Origin: DASUBV01 sp963822485
GTDB taxonomy: Bacteria > Actinomycetota > Actinomycetes > Streptosporangiales > Streptosporangiaceae
Reading direction: 5' to 3'
Assembly: GCA_963822485.1 (NCBI GenBank)
Contig: CAWGHW010000001.1
Span: 1 to 64,000 of the forward strand
Length of the DNA stretch: 64,000 bases
Part shown: positions 1 through 9,259 of the stretch, one piece after another
How positions within the stretch are numbered: the stretch's first letter is position 1
Layout: each line of letters starts with the position of its first letter
Notes under the pieces: generated by a model
Database searches by the model: none
The model's input: the letters and a program-made list of their open reading frames with translations, nothing else
What the model was told of the DNA's origin: nothing
Made by a program: the position numbers and the translations under genes

Positions 1-38
1 AGTACGTGGACCCGAGCGACGATCCGCGGAACCAGTGA
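1..38 (+). CDS. Possible 3' end of an upstream gene (partial)
   Basis: From base 3 an open frame reads a short polar tail ending in DPRNQ and a TGA at 36-38. That stop overlaps the GTG at 35 of the following esterase gene as GTGA, the usual translational-coupling arrangement. Only 11 codons are visible, so no function can be given; the overlap is the only support. Confidence 0.3.
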   Translation, partial: YVDPSDDPRNQ

Positions 39-946
39 GCCACATGCCAAGCCAGGCAATGCAGGACTTGATCGATGCCCTCAGGGACCGGCAGAAGGCC
101 AGTGCCAGCCAGGCCCCGCCGACGCTGGAAGAGCGCCGCGCCGCCTTCGCCCCCGGGGACCGCCTTCATCCGGTGCCTGACGACGTGCTGGTGAGGGAGG
201 TGACCGCTGGCGGGGTGCCAGCCCACTGGCTTACCGCCCCGGGAGCGGACGCCGGCCGGGTGCTCCTGTTCCTGCACGGCGGAGGTTACGAGCTCGGGTC
301 GCTTCGCAGCGACGGCGAGCTGGCCGCCCGGCTGGGACGGGCCAGCGGGATGCGGGTGCTGTTCCCTGAATATCGCCTGGCCCCCGAGCATCCCTTCCCC
401 GCCGCCATCGACGACGTCCTGGCCGCATGGCGCTGGCTCCGCACCGACCAGGACCTGAGCGCAAGATCAATAGCGGTGGCCGGCGACTCGGCCGGCGGAG
501 GGCTCGCCGTCGCCCTGCTCGTGGCCACGCGTGACGCCGGGGAGGCATTGCCTGCGGCCGCCGCGCTGATGTCCCCGACGGTGGATCTGACCAGCTCGGG
601 GGCCTCGATGACCGAGCGCGCCGATCAGGATCCGATCTCCACCCCCGCCATGCTCCGTCAGTTCGCCTCCGACTACCTGGCCGGGGCTGACCCTAAGACG
701 CCTCTGGCGTCGCCGCTGTTCGCCTCACTGTCCGGGCTCCCGCCGCTGCTTGTGCAGGTAGGCACGGCCGACCTGCTGCTCAGCGATTCCGAACGCCTGG
801 CCACAGCAGCAGCCGAAGCCGGGGTCGACGTCACCCTGGAGATCGGCGAGGGCCTGCCCCACGTCTACCAGCTCCTGCTCGGCACCCCCGAGGCAGCCGA
901 GGCCACCGAGCAGATCGGGAAGTTCCTGCGGGCCCGGGTTCGCTAA
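35..946 (+). CDS. Alpha/beta hydrolase of the hormone-sensitive-lipase (HSL, alpha/beta hydrolase fold-3) family
   Basis: Cytoplasmic carboxylesterase of about 300 residues, the normal length for the bacterial HSL family. The oxyanion motif HGGG is at residues 81-84 and the nucleophile elbow GDSAG at 150-154, with Ser152 the likely nucleophile. The acid is probably the Asp in GTADLLL and the base the His in GLPHVYQ. No signal peptide is visible. The GTG at 35 overlaps a possible upstream stop (GTGA); an ATG at 44 is the alternative start. The physiological ester is unknown, and neighbours do not suggest a pathway. Confidence 0.9.
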   Translation: MSHMPSQAMQDLIDALRDRQKASASQAPPTLEERRAAFAPGDRLHPVPDDVLVREVTAGGVPAHWLTAPGADAGRVLLFLHGGGYELGSLRSDGELAARLGRASGMRVLFPEYRLAPEHPFPAAIDDVLAAWRWLRTDQDLSARSIAVAGDSAGGGLAVALLVATRDAGEALPAAAALMSPTVDLTSSGASMTERADQDPISTPAMLRQFASDYLAGADPKTPLASPLFASLSGLPPLLVQVGTADLLLSDSERLATAAAEAGVDVTLEIGEGLPHVYQLLLGTPEAAEATEQIGKFLRARVR

Positions 947-978
947 CCAGACCGTCCGGCATCGTCCATGCGGCGGTT

Positions 979-1833
979 TCACGGATTGCTGCCGTCGGCC
1001 GTTCCCGACGGGGAACCAGCGTGGGTCCTGAGACGGTACGAGCTGGTCGTCGCCGGCAGGCCACAGTCGTGCGGGGTAGGTTCCCCGGTCCGGCCGGCCT
1101 CCAGCAGTCCGATGGCGTCTGTCATCGCGCTGGGCTGAATCCGGGCGATGGGAGAGAACGGGCGGTCGAGGACAGCGAGGGAAGCGACTTCGACGGTCAT
1201 CAGCACGGTCACTGCCGCCAGCACTGTGCGCCTGATGATCTTTCGTTGCGATTGAGAGTCGCTGACCTGCAAGAAAATCAGGAGGCCGCTGCTGACGAAC
1301 ACGATGACCCACAGGATTGCCGGTATCTGGGGCTGAGCCAGGAACAGAAGCTGCTGGCGCGCATTGTCCGCGTTGCTCAGGTCCGCGCCGACCACCTGGG
1401 TTGCAGGCGAGTCCTGGGGAAGCTTGTTCCTGAAATTACGCAGGCGGTCGCCCCACACGACCGTGTCGGGCGACTCCTGAGTGTCCTCCCGCTCTTGCGC
1501 CTTCCAGTCACCCTCGGCGACCGACCACATGTAACAGATAATCACGCGATGCCCCGTTGCGCGCACGTGCGGCGGAAATACGCCTAGGTCGTCGTACATC
1601 GTCACCAGGCTCGTCGGCTCGGACTCGGCCTGAGAACGGGCCTCCGAGTAGTGGTTGGTCGCGAATACCTGGAGCGTGGTGAGCAGGAACCCGAACAAGA
1701 ACCCGACGAACAGGACGATGTTGGTGAACTGCCCGGACATGGCCGCCCCGCGCCGCTTCAGCCACCAGGCCACCAGCCATGCGAGCGCGATGATGCCCCA
1801 GAGGATCAGGACGTAAATCAGGATAGTGAGCAT
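979..1833 (-). CDS. DUF4239 (bestrophin-like) integral membrane protein
   Basis: 284-residue membrane protein with two N-terminal helices (about 2-25 and 36-58), a hydrophilic central domain with many charged residues (60-165), and two C-terminal helices (about 168-190 and 203-225). This 2+2 topology and the phrase NHYSEARSQ after helix 2 are typical of the DUF4239 family, which is common in actinobacteria and has no established function. It starts 3 bases after the stop of the FAD oxidase gene (1836), so the two are probably cotranscribed. The last 40 residues are low-complexity and may be less reliable. Confidence 0.8.
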   Translation of the reverse strand: MLTILIYVLILWGIIALAWLVAWWLKRRGAAMSGQFTNIVLFVGFLFGFLLTTLQVFATNHYSEARSQAESEPTSLVTMYDDLGVFPPHVRATGHRVIICYMWSVAEGDWKAQEREDTQESPDTVVWGDRLRNFRNKLPQDSPATQVVGADLSNADNARQQLLFLAQPQIPAILWVIVFVSSGLLIFLQVSDSQSQRKIIRRTVLAAVTVLMTVEVASLAVLDRPFSPIARIQPSAMTDAIGLLEAGRTGEPTPHDCGLPATTSSYRLRTHAGSPSGTADGSNP

Positions 1834-1835
1834 GT

Positions 1836-3169
1836 TCAGGCCGGCGCGATGCTCTGCTCGTACTGGAAGACGTTGTCAGGGTCGTACTTGGCCTTGATCT
1901 CGCGCAACCGGGCGTACTGGTCACCCCAGTAGGCGGTCTCCCAGTCGAGCATGGCCGGGTTCGGCACGTTGACGTACGCGCCGTTGACGTAGGGTCGCAG
2001 CGCCTGGCTGAACTCGGCGACCCAGGCCTGTGCCCGGGCGTGATCGCGTCGCCATTCCAGCCCGCGCCCGGCTCGGCGTAGAAGAGCGCGTCGCGGTGGG
2101 CGAACGCCGAGCCCCCTGGCGGCGCCTTCTTAACCGCGCCGCCGAGGCTGGAGCAGAAGTAGTCGCTCACCTCCGAGGGCGCGTTCTTCATGAACTTGCC
2201 GACGATATCGATCGCCTCCGCCGGGTACGGCTCGGTGATGAACTGCGAGAAGAACTTCCAGTTCTTTGCTTTTTCCATCGCGCTTTTCGACGGCGGCTGG
2301 AGTCGGGCAAAGATGTCGGCCCAGCTCCCGGCCTGGACGGAGACGTCGGGGTTGCCCACCGACAGCACCGGCGCCAGCAGCTCCCTGGCCTCGGCCGGCG
2401 ACCCCGATTGCAGCACAGCCAGGAGGTCGATCCTGTCCGGACCGATGTCGAGCACGCTGCTGAGGCGCAAGTCGGTCGTCGGCGCCTGCCGCTGCCACGC
2501 GTCGAAGACGCCCCGCAGGTCCTCGAGGCCATTCCACTGCGCCTCGAGCAAGCTGACCTGCTTCAGCGGGTGCATCCGGTAGGTGAAGGAGGTCACGATT
2601 CCGAAGTTGCCGTTGCCGGCGCCCCGCAGGGCCCACAGCAGGTCCGAGTTGCTGTGCTCGTCGGCGGTGATCGCCCTGGCGCCGTCGTCGCCCGAGGGGA
2701 CGACAACCTCGGCCGCCATCAAGTTGTCGCAGGCCATGCCGAAGTTGCGGGTGAGGAAGCCTAAGCCGCCGCCGAGCGTCGCACCAGCGAGCCCGACGGT
2801 CGCCTCCCCTCCGGTCGGCACGGCAAAGCCCTCCGCGCCAAGCGTCGTCACGACCTCACCCTGGGTGAACCCCGCCCCGACGGTCACGGTACGGGACGCC
2901 GGGTCGAGCCGAGCGGACTTCATCTCACTGACGTCGATGACGATCCCGCCGGTCACATTCGACCAGCCCTCCAGGCTGTGGCGGCCGCTGCGCGCCCGCA
3001 CCGCGATGTCGTTCTGGCGTGCGAAGGTGATCGCGTTGACGACGTCCTCCGTCGTCTGGGCGAAGACGATCGCCATGGGGTAGGAGCGGTAGATCCCGTC
3101 CCAGTCGGTGCGAGCCTTGGTGTACGCCGGGCTGTCGGGGCGGATGACCCGGCCGGTGAGCTGTTCCAT
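1836..3169 (-). pseudogene. FAD-linked oxidase (berberine-bridge type), frame broken once
   Basis: PCMH-type FAD-binding oxidoreductase. The motif RSGRHSLEGWS near residue 60 carries the His used for covalent FAD attachment in this family. GATLGGGLGFL is the FAD loop, with Ala where bicovalent relatives have Cys. The N-terminal frame runs to about 2050. The C-terminal BBE domain continues in another frame, with motifs AYVNVPNPAM, YWGDQYARL and KYDPDNVF ending IAPA at 1836. The distance between frames equals one missing base, near the GGCTGGAATGGCG stretch around 2050. With it restored the protein is full length (about 444 residues). It may be a sequencing deletion rather than a true pseudogene. 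The DUF4239 gene follows directly. Confidence 0.8.
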
Positions 3170-3528
3170 CTCCGCAACCCCCGTATCGCGATATGCATTT
3201 CCATAACAGGGGGGGTCGAATGATTCTCATGGACGTGCAAGACATTGTCAAGGAGGTGCCGACCGATGTTTTGCGGCCGGACGTTGCAGCCATTCCGTGC
3301 GAATTCACCGACAATTATGAAATGAGGAGCCGCTGGCATTGCGGCCTGCCAGCCGACTGATTTCGAGGGCGTCAGCGGCAGAATTCGGTGAGCTGCCCGG
3401 CAGGACGGTTTCGACTCTGCTGCCGCGGGCGCGTAGCTCGTCGACCTGTGCGGCACGCAGCCAGCCGCCCAGGCTGATCTGCGCTGCCCACGCGGTGCCC
3501 GGGCCGGTCCGAGCGAGAGGATGGCACA
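3170..3528. other. Intergenic region between FAD oxidase and kinase genes
   Basis: About 360 bases between two divergent genes. The first 150 bases are distinctly less GC-rich than the genes around them, as expected for promoters. No RNA gene or clear operator was recognised. Confidence 0.4.
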
Positions 3529-4449
3529 GTGCCGTTGCAAGCTCTGCGGGATCTGGCGCCCTCCGACTTCGCCGCCGCTGGCTCGCCGGAGGGGCAGGCA
3601 TGGATGGCGGCTTTGCCGTCCCTGCTCGGCGACCTTGCCCGCCAGTGGGATCTGGCCGTCACCGGCGGACAGGCCCGGCATGGGTACAACGCGATCGTCG
3701 TGCCCGTCCGCCAGCGCGGCCGCCCGCTTGCGCTGAAGCTGAACTGGCCAGCCAGCCAGGTGCAGGCCGAGGCGGACGCGCTGGCCGCGTGGCAGGGCCG
3801 GGGTGCCGTCGAGCTGATGGCCGCCGACATCCCGCGCGGCGCGCTGCTCCTGGAGCGCCTGGATGCGTCGCGCTCCCTGGCCAGCATCCCGGTAGCTGAC
3901 GCCGCGGCCACCGCAGGAGCCCTGATCCGCACGCTCGCCATCCAGGCCCCGGGATCGTGGCCGTCCGTGCCGGCCACGGCCCGCCAGATCGCCGGCGCCA
4001 TTGAGGCACGCCAGCGGTCGCTGCATGACCCGGTTCCCGGCCCGTGGGTCACGCTGGCCGCTGGCCTCGCCGCTGACCTGGCCAGGGACCCGGCCCGGAT
4101 GCTGGTCCACACCGACCTGCACTACGACAACGTCCTCGCCTGCCAGCGGCCCGGTCAGCCATGGGCCGCGATCGACCCGAAAGCAGCCGCCGGTGCCCCC
4201 GAGCGCTCGGTGGCCGAGCTGCTGTGGACCCGGGCCGACGAGCTTGCCGGCCCGCAGGCCATCACCGGCCTGCTCGACACCGTCATCCACCACGGGCACC
4301 TGGACCGATCCAGGGCAATCGCCTGGGCCTTCGTGCGAACCATCGACTACTGGCTCTGGGCGGTGCAGAACGAGCTCACGATCGACCCCCTGCGATGCCG
4401 CAGAATCGCCGAAACGCTAGCACCGAAGGCCAGGCAGGTCGGCCGGTAA
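3529..4449 (+). CDS. Aminoglycoside/hydroxyurea phosphotransferase-type kinase (APH_6 family)
   Basis: 306-residue protein-kinase-fold small-molecule kinase. The Brenner-type catalytic motif HTDLHYDN is near residues 193-200, with the Asp acting as catalytic base. AIDPKA near 212-217 is the equivalent of the DFG metal site, with Pro-Lys as in streptomycin 6-kinase relatives. The N-terminal lobe has LALKLNW, whose Lys should contact ATP. The family phosphorylates aminoglycosides or hydroxyurea-like compounds; the actual substrate is not predictable. GTG start with an AGAGGA-like ribosome site about 8 bases upstream. No neighbour suggests a biosynthetic cluster, so this is probably an orphan resistance-type gene. 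Confidence 0.85.
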   Translation: MPLQALRDLAPSDFAAAGSPEGQAWMAALPSLLGDLARQWDLAVTGGQARHGYNAIVVPVRQRGRPLALKLNWPASQVQAEADALAAWQGRGAVELMAADIPRGALLLERLDASRSLASIPVADAAATAGALIRTLAIQAPGSWPSVPATARQIAGAIEARQRSLHDPVPGPWVTLAAGLAADLARDPARMLVHTDLHYDNVLACQRPGQPWAAIDPKAAAGAPERSVAELLWTRADELAGPQAITGLLDTVIHHGHLDRSRAIAWAFVRTIDYWLWAVQNELTIDPLRCRRIAETLAPKARQVGR

Positions 4450-4478
4450 GACACCGGCAACCCAGCGCACACTGCGGG

Positions 4479-5144
4479 TCACGCGGTCTGGCAGCGCTCC
4501 CGCAGGGTCGCGGCACCGTCGCCTTGGAGTCCGTCGCAGTATGTCCTGCGCCCGGCCATGGCCATGGTCAGTGCCAGGGTGGTGCCCGACACGAGCGGCC
4601 CGGCGCCGGTGTTGAAGGGGCCGTCGGTCGCGGCGAGGCGTAGTCCCCTGATCCGTGTTTTGGTGAGGACGGGGAGGTCAGAGCCCTGGTAGTACTCGGC
4701 TACCCGCGTGAGGGTCTCGATCGGGTAGTCGCGGCGGATGCCCAGCGGCAGCCGGATGTCCTGCGCGTGCACGATCGTTTCGCCGAGCATCGCCAGCGTC
4801 GGGACGGGTGGTTTGGTCGTGCTCGTGAGGACAGAACGGAACCTGTCGATGGTCTCGGCCGGGGTTGCGCCCAGCTGCTCGGCCAGCCGCATGGCCACCT
4901 GCTTGTCGAAGTCGAACCGGCAGCGGATCACGCCGGCCAGCCAGCGGACGGGGTTAAGGCTCGCTCCTGCGGTGAGGTGCGCGAGCACCTCGCGCACCGT
5001 CAAGCCGGTGCACAGCGACGGCGTCGCCCACTGCTCGTCGGTCAGGTCCGCGAGATCGGCCGCCAGGGCCGCCCGCTCGGCGTGGACGAGCGGCCAGATG
5101 CCGGTCGCGCGGTGGAGAGTTGTCTCCAGCTCCGGGTCGGTCAT
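4479..5144 (-). CDS. Maleylpyruvate-isomerase/DinB-type mycothiol-dependent family protein (TIGR03083-like)
   Basis: 221-residue DinB-like four-helix protein. The N-terminal pattern LADLTDEQWATPSLCTGLTV followed by REVLAHLTAG is the hallmark of the actinobacterial maleylpyruvate isomerase N-terminal family. The His of AHLTAG and the His and Asp of VHAQDIRLPLG are the expected metal ligands. Members use mycothiol or have unknown substrates. The ATG at 5144 is chosen because ACAGGAGA lies 8-9 bases upstream and family similarity begins just after it; the longer open frame upstream is not family-like. Convergent with the kinase gene. Confidence 0.8.
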   Translation of the reverse strand: MTDPELETTLHRATGIWPLVHAERAALAADLADLTDEQWATPSLCTGLTVREVLAHLTAGASLNPVRWLAGVIRCRFDFDKQVAMRLAEQLGATPAETIDRFRSVLTSTTKPPVPTLAMLGETIVHAQDIRLPLGIRRDYPIETLTRVAEYYQGSDLPVLTKTRIRGLRLAATDGPFNTGAGPLVSGTTLALTMAMAGRRTYCDGLQGDGAATLRERCQTA

Positions 5145-5479
5145 GTCAGCCGGTCTCCTGTCGTGGAATCGTAGCCGTCGCTGCACCGGGCGGGGAGCAG
5201 CCCGGTGGGCGTCATGCGGATCCTCCCTGGCCGGGCTGGTCATGCCCGGCCGGAGGTAGGACTCCCGCCATGAGGCGAAATCGTCGCTTGCAGGCGAAGT
5301 TCTCTCGGGCATCCCCGGCCAGGCACCCGCCGGGCCGGTCACCCAGCGGGCGCCGCTGACATGCCGCTCGCGACCCTCGCCGCGGCGGTCGTGGCGCTCG
5401 AGACCGCGGCTGGAAGCCGCAGCCGGCGGGACGGCGGCAGTAGCGAAGATAAGCTCCCCGGGCTCTGCGGGCCGCTAGG
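5145..5479. other. Non-coding gap
   Basis: About 335 bases between two leftward genes. Open frames here are GC-rich shadows with no recognisable protein pattern. No repeat or RNA gene seen. Confidence 0.4.
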
Positions 5480-6055
5480 TCAGGCGTGGATCTTCTGATG
5501 CTGGGCCAGCATCTCGACGAACTTCTGGATCCGGCGCGCCCGGGTTTCCGGCTTCTTGGCGTCCTGCACCCGGTAGAGGATCGAGTACCGGTTCTGGCTG
5601 TCGAGACTCGCGAAAAACTCGGCTGCGGCGGGGCTGGCCGCCAGCGCCACCGCGAGGTCTTCGGGCACAGTGGCGGTCTTCGACCCAGCGTAGGCGGCAT
5701 CCCAGCGGCCGTCCGCCTTTGCGCGCTCGACCTCCGCCATCCCCGGCGCCCGCATCCGCCCCTGCTCGATGAGGGCGCTGGCCTTCTCCCGGTTGACCCT
5801 GGACCACTTGCTGCGCGGCGTGCGGGGGGTGAATCGCTGGAGCCAGCAGGAGTCGTCGAACTTGTCCTTCTGGCCGTCGATCCAGCCATAGCACAGTGCC
5901 ACGTCGAGAGCCTGAGCGTAGTCCAGGCAGCCCACGCCGCGGCCCTTCTTGCGGAGCTTCAGCCAGATCCCCGGACAGGCGGAATGATGCGCCGCGATCC
6001 ACTCCTCAAAGGCCGCAGCCGACGCGAACTCGATGACCTCTTCCTCGCGAGCCAC
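5480..6055 (-). CDS. YdeI/OmdA family protein
   Basis: 191-residue protein with the YdeI (OmpD-associated) family pattern: GIWLKLRKKG near residue 26, ALCYGWIDGQ near 51, FTPRTPRSKWSRVN near 70, and the C-terminal YSILYRVQDAKKPETRARRI segment. The family is described around bacteriocin protection and cell-envelope stress in E. coli, but its biochemical activity is not established. The GTG start at 6055 encodes the family-typical charged N-terminus. Full length and intact. It is followed by an IS remnant upstream of its start, so its native promoter region may have been disturbed. Confidence 0.82.
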   Translation of the reverse strand: MAREEEVIEFASAAAFEEWIAAHHSACPGIWLKLRKKGRGVGCLDYAQALDVALCYGWIDGQKDKFDDSCWLQRFTPRTPRSKWSRVNREKASALIEQGRMRAPGMAEVERAKADGRWDAAYAGSKTATVPEDLAVALAASPAAAEFFASLDSQNRYSILYRVQDAKKPETRARRIQKFVEMLAQHQKIHA

Positions 6056-6152
6056 GCCGTCAGTGAATCACAAGGCGCCGGCGGCTGGAGCGTGAGCCGG
6101 CCAGGTGCGGGATCACATGCTGGCGGGACGGCGGCTACCGCCGCAGTATCGC

Positions 6153-6936
6153 GGCTCCCCGACGTTAACCCGGATCTGACAGCCGCCCGGTTACCCAGAG
6201 GTGATCTGCTCTTGGCCTGGGCAGGTGCCCTGCTGCCGCCGCGGGTGCAGGTGCGGGCGCGCAGGTTCAGCGCGTCGCGGAGCTTCTCTTTCCCGATCCA
6301 GGCGGCCAGGATCTGCTGCCCGTGCCGGCTGCTGCCGAGGGTGTCCATCACCTTGGCGAACTGGGCGGGTGACAGCTGCTCCAGGTCCTCTGATCCCCGG
6401 ATAGATCGAAGAAACACGTGTGCGAGCGGTCCGCGAGCAACTGGTACTCGCCAGTGTCCGCATCGGCCCGCCAGCCGGGCCGGCCGCGGCGGTGCTCGTC
6501 GATCCCCAGGTGCGCAACCAGGGCAGGAGCCCGCGCTAACACTGGGCCGCGCGTTCAGCGAACGCGGCATGGGCCACCGGCCAGGACACATGCTGCATGC
6601 ACCCGGCCCGAGACCGTCCCGCAGTCCGGGCACGCAGCCGCGCCTGCGTGATCTGTGACCAGCCAGACAGTGAGCGTGCCACCAGCCTCCGCTCAGCGTC
6701 GGCGACCCGCAGCCCTTCCACGCCGAACAGCGCAGATGCCGTATCACCGGCCACAACGCTCACGACTCCCTGCTGATCACGTGTCCCTCGGAAGATCCAT
6801 GATCTCAGGAGCCGCGGACGTCTCGGTCACCACGCCACACGAACGCAAGTTCCCCCGCGTCACCGCCAGCGCGTCCCCCCCAGCAGTCACGCGCTGTCAA
6901 CGGACCGCGACACTATCCCGTTAACCTCGAAGAGCC
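6153..6936 (-). mobile_element. ISL3-family insertion sequence remnant
   Basis: Bounded by inverted ends that share GGCT...CG-GTTAAC: the left end begins GGCTCCCCGACGTTAACCC at 6153, and the right end reads inward GGCTCTTCGAGGTTAACGGG from 6936. Ends of this type are typical of ISL3. Only about 780 bases remain where a full element has roughly 1.5 kb. No 8-base target duplication is left (AGTATCGC versus GCATAAGA). Confidence 0.75.
6200..6760 (-). pseudogene. Decayed ISL3 transposase
   Basis: Pieces of one ISL3-type transposase lie in order but in different frames. They are the N-terminal LFGVEGLRV segment (about 6730), the zinc-finger region, then LGIDEHRRGR and HTCFFDLSGDQ (about 6420-6510), and finally LSPAQFAKVMDTLGS, ILAAWIGKEKLRDALNLRAR (about 6250-6390). 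The part between FDLSGDQ and LSPAQF, which in full-length transposases holds the first catalytic Asp (AIDM region), is deleted. The C-terminal catalytic residues are missing too. It cannot be active. Confidence 0.8.
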
Positions 6937-7065
6937 GCATAAGACCGTTACCTGGGATCAGGTCATGGGCACGCAACTATCCGCCGTCCAGCATGGTCGG
7001 CAAGCGGCAGCTGTGCGGAACCTGCGATTCTGCCGTGGGACATGGGCAGAAACAGGAGGGCCATC

Positions 7066-7446
7066 ATGCCACGGCAGATCATCACGACCGCGCACGCGCC
7101 AAGTTCGCCGCTGTTCAGCCAGGGAATCAAGGCTGGACCTCATGTGCTCGTCTCGGGCATCGTGGGCATCGACCCGGGCACCGGCCATCTCGCCGGGAAC
7201 ATCATCCAAGATCAGACACGGCAGGCGCTGGCGAACTGCGAGGCCATCCTCCGGGCGGGCGGGGCCAGCCTGGATGACGTCATCGAGGTGGGGGTACTAC
7301 TTACTGACCCCGCCGACTTCGCCGGCCTGAACGAGGAATACGCGCGGTGGTTTCCATCCGAGCCGCCGACCCGCTACGTCGCCAAGCTCGGCGTGGAAGT
7401 GCCCGGACTGCTGGTCTCAATTCGGATGACAGCATTCACCGGCTGA
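7066..7446 (+). CDS. RidA (YjgF/YER057c/UK114) family protein
   Basis: 126-residue RidA fold protein. It has the typical order LFSQGIKAGPHVLVSG (20-40), QTRQALANCEAILRAGGASL (58-77), DVIEVGVLLTD, and a C-terminal RYVAKLGVEVPGLLVSIRM. Trimeric RidA proteins hydrolyse reactive enamine/imine intermediates from PLP enzymes. The Arg of TRYVAK is in the usual substrate-carboxylate position, while the C-terminal catalytic Glu/Cys pattern (IECIA in RidA itself) is replaced by IRMTA, as in the broader Rid subfamilies. Start ATG 7066 has an AGGAGG site 7-8 bases upstream. Confidence 0.88.
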   Translation: MPRQIITTAHAPSSPLFSQGIKAGPHVLVSGIVGIDPGTGHLAGNIIQDQTRQALANCEAILRAGGASLDDVIEVGVLLTDPADFAGLNEEYARWFPSEPPTRYVAKLGVEVPGLLVSIRMTAFTG

Positions 7447-7736
7447 CACATCAGCCGGGCCTCGCGGATCATGCTCGGAGCTTATTCGCGCGCGGACGTG
7501 TAATCAGCAGGAGAGGTCCGGCCACTTCCAGGGTGACAGGGCAACAACCTGGCACTGGAGGTGGCCTGATCAGGCTCGGCGATCCAGTGACGGAAAGCCG
7601 GACGCTGGCGGGCCGGGTGATTCTGTGCGCTCCTTGCCCGCTCGCGTGCCTGACCCGGATCTCCTTGGTCCTCGCGGCTTTCTCCCATGCGCCTTCCCGG
7701 GCGACGATGTGGTTAGCACCGGCAGCTGGAGGCGGG
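7447..7736. other. Non-coding gap
   Basis: About 290 bases between RidA and the zinc-ribbon gene. An open frame crosses it but has no family-like pattern; nothing recognised. Confidence 0.35.
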
Positions 7737-8084
7737 ATGGCGGCAGAAGCAATGGCGTGGGCTGCGATGCGCTGCGCGCGCACGCGCGGTGATCTGGTCG
7801 CGCGCTTTGCCCGTCAGGGAACCGAGTGGCAGCTGACGGAGCTTACCCCCGTCGAGGAGTCCGTCGACTCCGGCGAGGCGCGGCTGCACATCGCGGGCCG
7901 CTTCGGGTTAGCTCCTGGCTATGCCGGCTGTCCCGGCTGCCAGGCCAGGGGCTATGTCGAGTGCATCAAGTGCGGCTCACTCAGCTGCTGGCCCCAGACC
8001 CCTGCCTACACCTGCGGCTGGTGCGGCAACCAGGGGCAGGTTAGCGGCCAGATCGAGGCCATCGAGGCCATTGACGCGGGCTAG
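7737..8084 (+). CDS. Small zinc-ribbon protein, TerY-C-like
   Basis: About 115 residues. The C-terminal half contains CPGC (near 62), CIKC (near 72), a lone Cys in LSC and CGWC (near 89), which would make a treble/ribbon Zn site like the TerY-C metal-binding domain associated with tellurium-resistance von Willebrand proteins. The N-terminal half is short and helical with no recognised domain, so the usual vWA domain is absent. The ATG at 7737 has GGAGG about 5 bases upstream; an ATG at 7707 is possible. Function unknown; a nucleic-acid- or protein-binding role is inference only. Confidence 0.6.
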   Translation: MAAEAMAWAAMRCARTRGDLVARFARQGTEWQLTELTPVEESVDSGEARLHIAGRFGLAPGYAGCPGCQARGYVECIKCGSLSCWPQTPAYTCGWCGNQGQVSGQIEAIEAIDAG

Positions 8085-8263
8085 CCCGGCCTGGCGGCCC
8101 GCACTGACGATGCTGCCGTAAGGCCGGCTGAGCACAGCGAGTGACCAATAGCTGGCGATGGAGCGCGCATCGCCGCCGATCTGCGCGGCCAGCACTTGTT
8201 CGCCGCTCATCAGCTGCGGCACGCAGATTAGGCCTGCGTGCACCCGCGAGTACTCCCTGGTGC

Positions 8264-9019
8264 CTAGCGTTCGCCTGAGGGTTCCTGCTTCGACGCAGCA
8301 CTTGGCGGGGGGCGCTCGAGCAGGTCGAGGTCGCGCGCGCAGAAGCCGTGGTGTTCCCACTCCTCGTTCAGTACCACGTGCACGCACTCGAGCACCGACT
8401 TGCCCCTGGCGTACGGCGGCCAGCCCGGGCCCGCTGGCACGGGCGCGGGCGCCGACAGCTCACCGGGCGTCACGGCCGACAGCCAGCGCTCCAGCTCGGC
8501 GCCCTGCTCGCCGCGCACGGCCAGCACCTCGTCGAGGCTCGGGGCCGCCGCTCGATCCAGGCCCTGCTCCTCCTGGCCGGGGACGAACTCGGACGCCAGG
8601 CCGATCGCGGTGAACGGCTCGGCCGACCCCAGGCAGCAGCGCCGGAACCACGAGTCGTGCACGAACACCAGATGACGCAGAGTCTCCACCGCCGACCACT
8701 CGCCGCCGGCACGCTGGCTCTCCGAGCCCTGGGGCATCCCCCGGAGCCGCCCGAGCGTCGCAGCCCAGCCCGCCCGAAGCTGCCGGAAGGCTTCCCGCAG
8801 GTCGGCCGGATCCGCCGAGCGGATCAGCAGCCGCACTGGATGCCGCCGGTCAAGCTCGGCCTCCACGTACGACGTCACCTCGACCCCGTTAACCACCAGG
8901 TTCCTGACCAGCCCGTCGATCACAGCGTCCTGCATCACCACCCCGATCAGACGGGCCCGGGTCAAGTCGCACTCACGAAATTCGGCACCGGTCAGGTCCT
9001 GGTCCTCAAATCTCGCCAT
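8264..9019 (-). CDS. DinB-family protein with N-terminal pentapeptide-like segment
   Basis: 251 residues. The first 50 residues contain pentapeptide-type repeats (FEDQDLTGAEF, RECDLTRARL). The rest is a DinB_2 four-helix domain: WSAVETLRHLVFVHDSWF with a metal-binding His, and a C-terminal NEEWEHHGFCARDLD with the other His ligands. This fusion (pentapeptide plus DinB) recurs in actinobacteria; the reaction is unknown, possibly thiol-dependent. The ATG at 9019 is chosen because the upstream residues are not family-like. It is intact and probably monocistronic. Confidence 0.78.
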   Translation of the reverse strand: MARFEDQDLTGAEFRECDLTRARLIGVVMQDAVIDGLVRNLVVNGVEVTSYVEAELDRRHPVRLLIRSADPADLREAFRQLRAGWAATLGRLRGMPQGSESQRAGGEWSAVETLRHLVFVHDSWFRRCCLGSAEPFTAIGLASEFVPGQEEQGLDRAAAPSLDEVLAVRGEQGAELERWLSAVTPGELSAPAPVPAGPGWPPYARGKSVLECVHVVLNEEWEHHGFCARDLDLLERPPPSAASKQEPSGER

Positions 9020-9259
9020 GCCGGGCAGTATCCACTGAAGTACTGACACCCCGTGCCAGGCGGCGGGGTCGCGAATCCCTGTCCTCCCCCGCCGCCGATC
9101 CGCTAGCCGCACGCCCTGATGGCGCTGATCGGCGTCAGGAAGCTGGCCGGAACCGGCCAGGCAGATCGGCCGCGAGCCAGGCGCCGCACCACGCGCGTAC
9201 CCGCCGGTAGGTTGTCGGGGCGCGGCTCTGACGATGCGGATGGCCGGGTGCCGAGCGGG

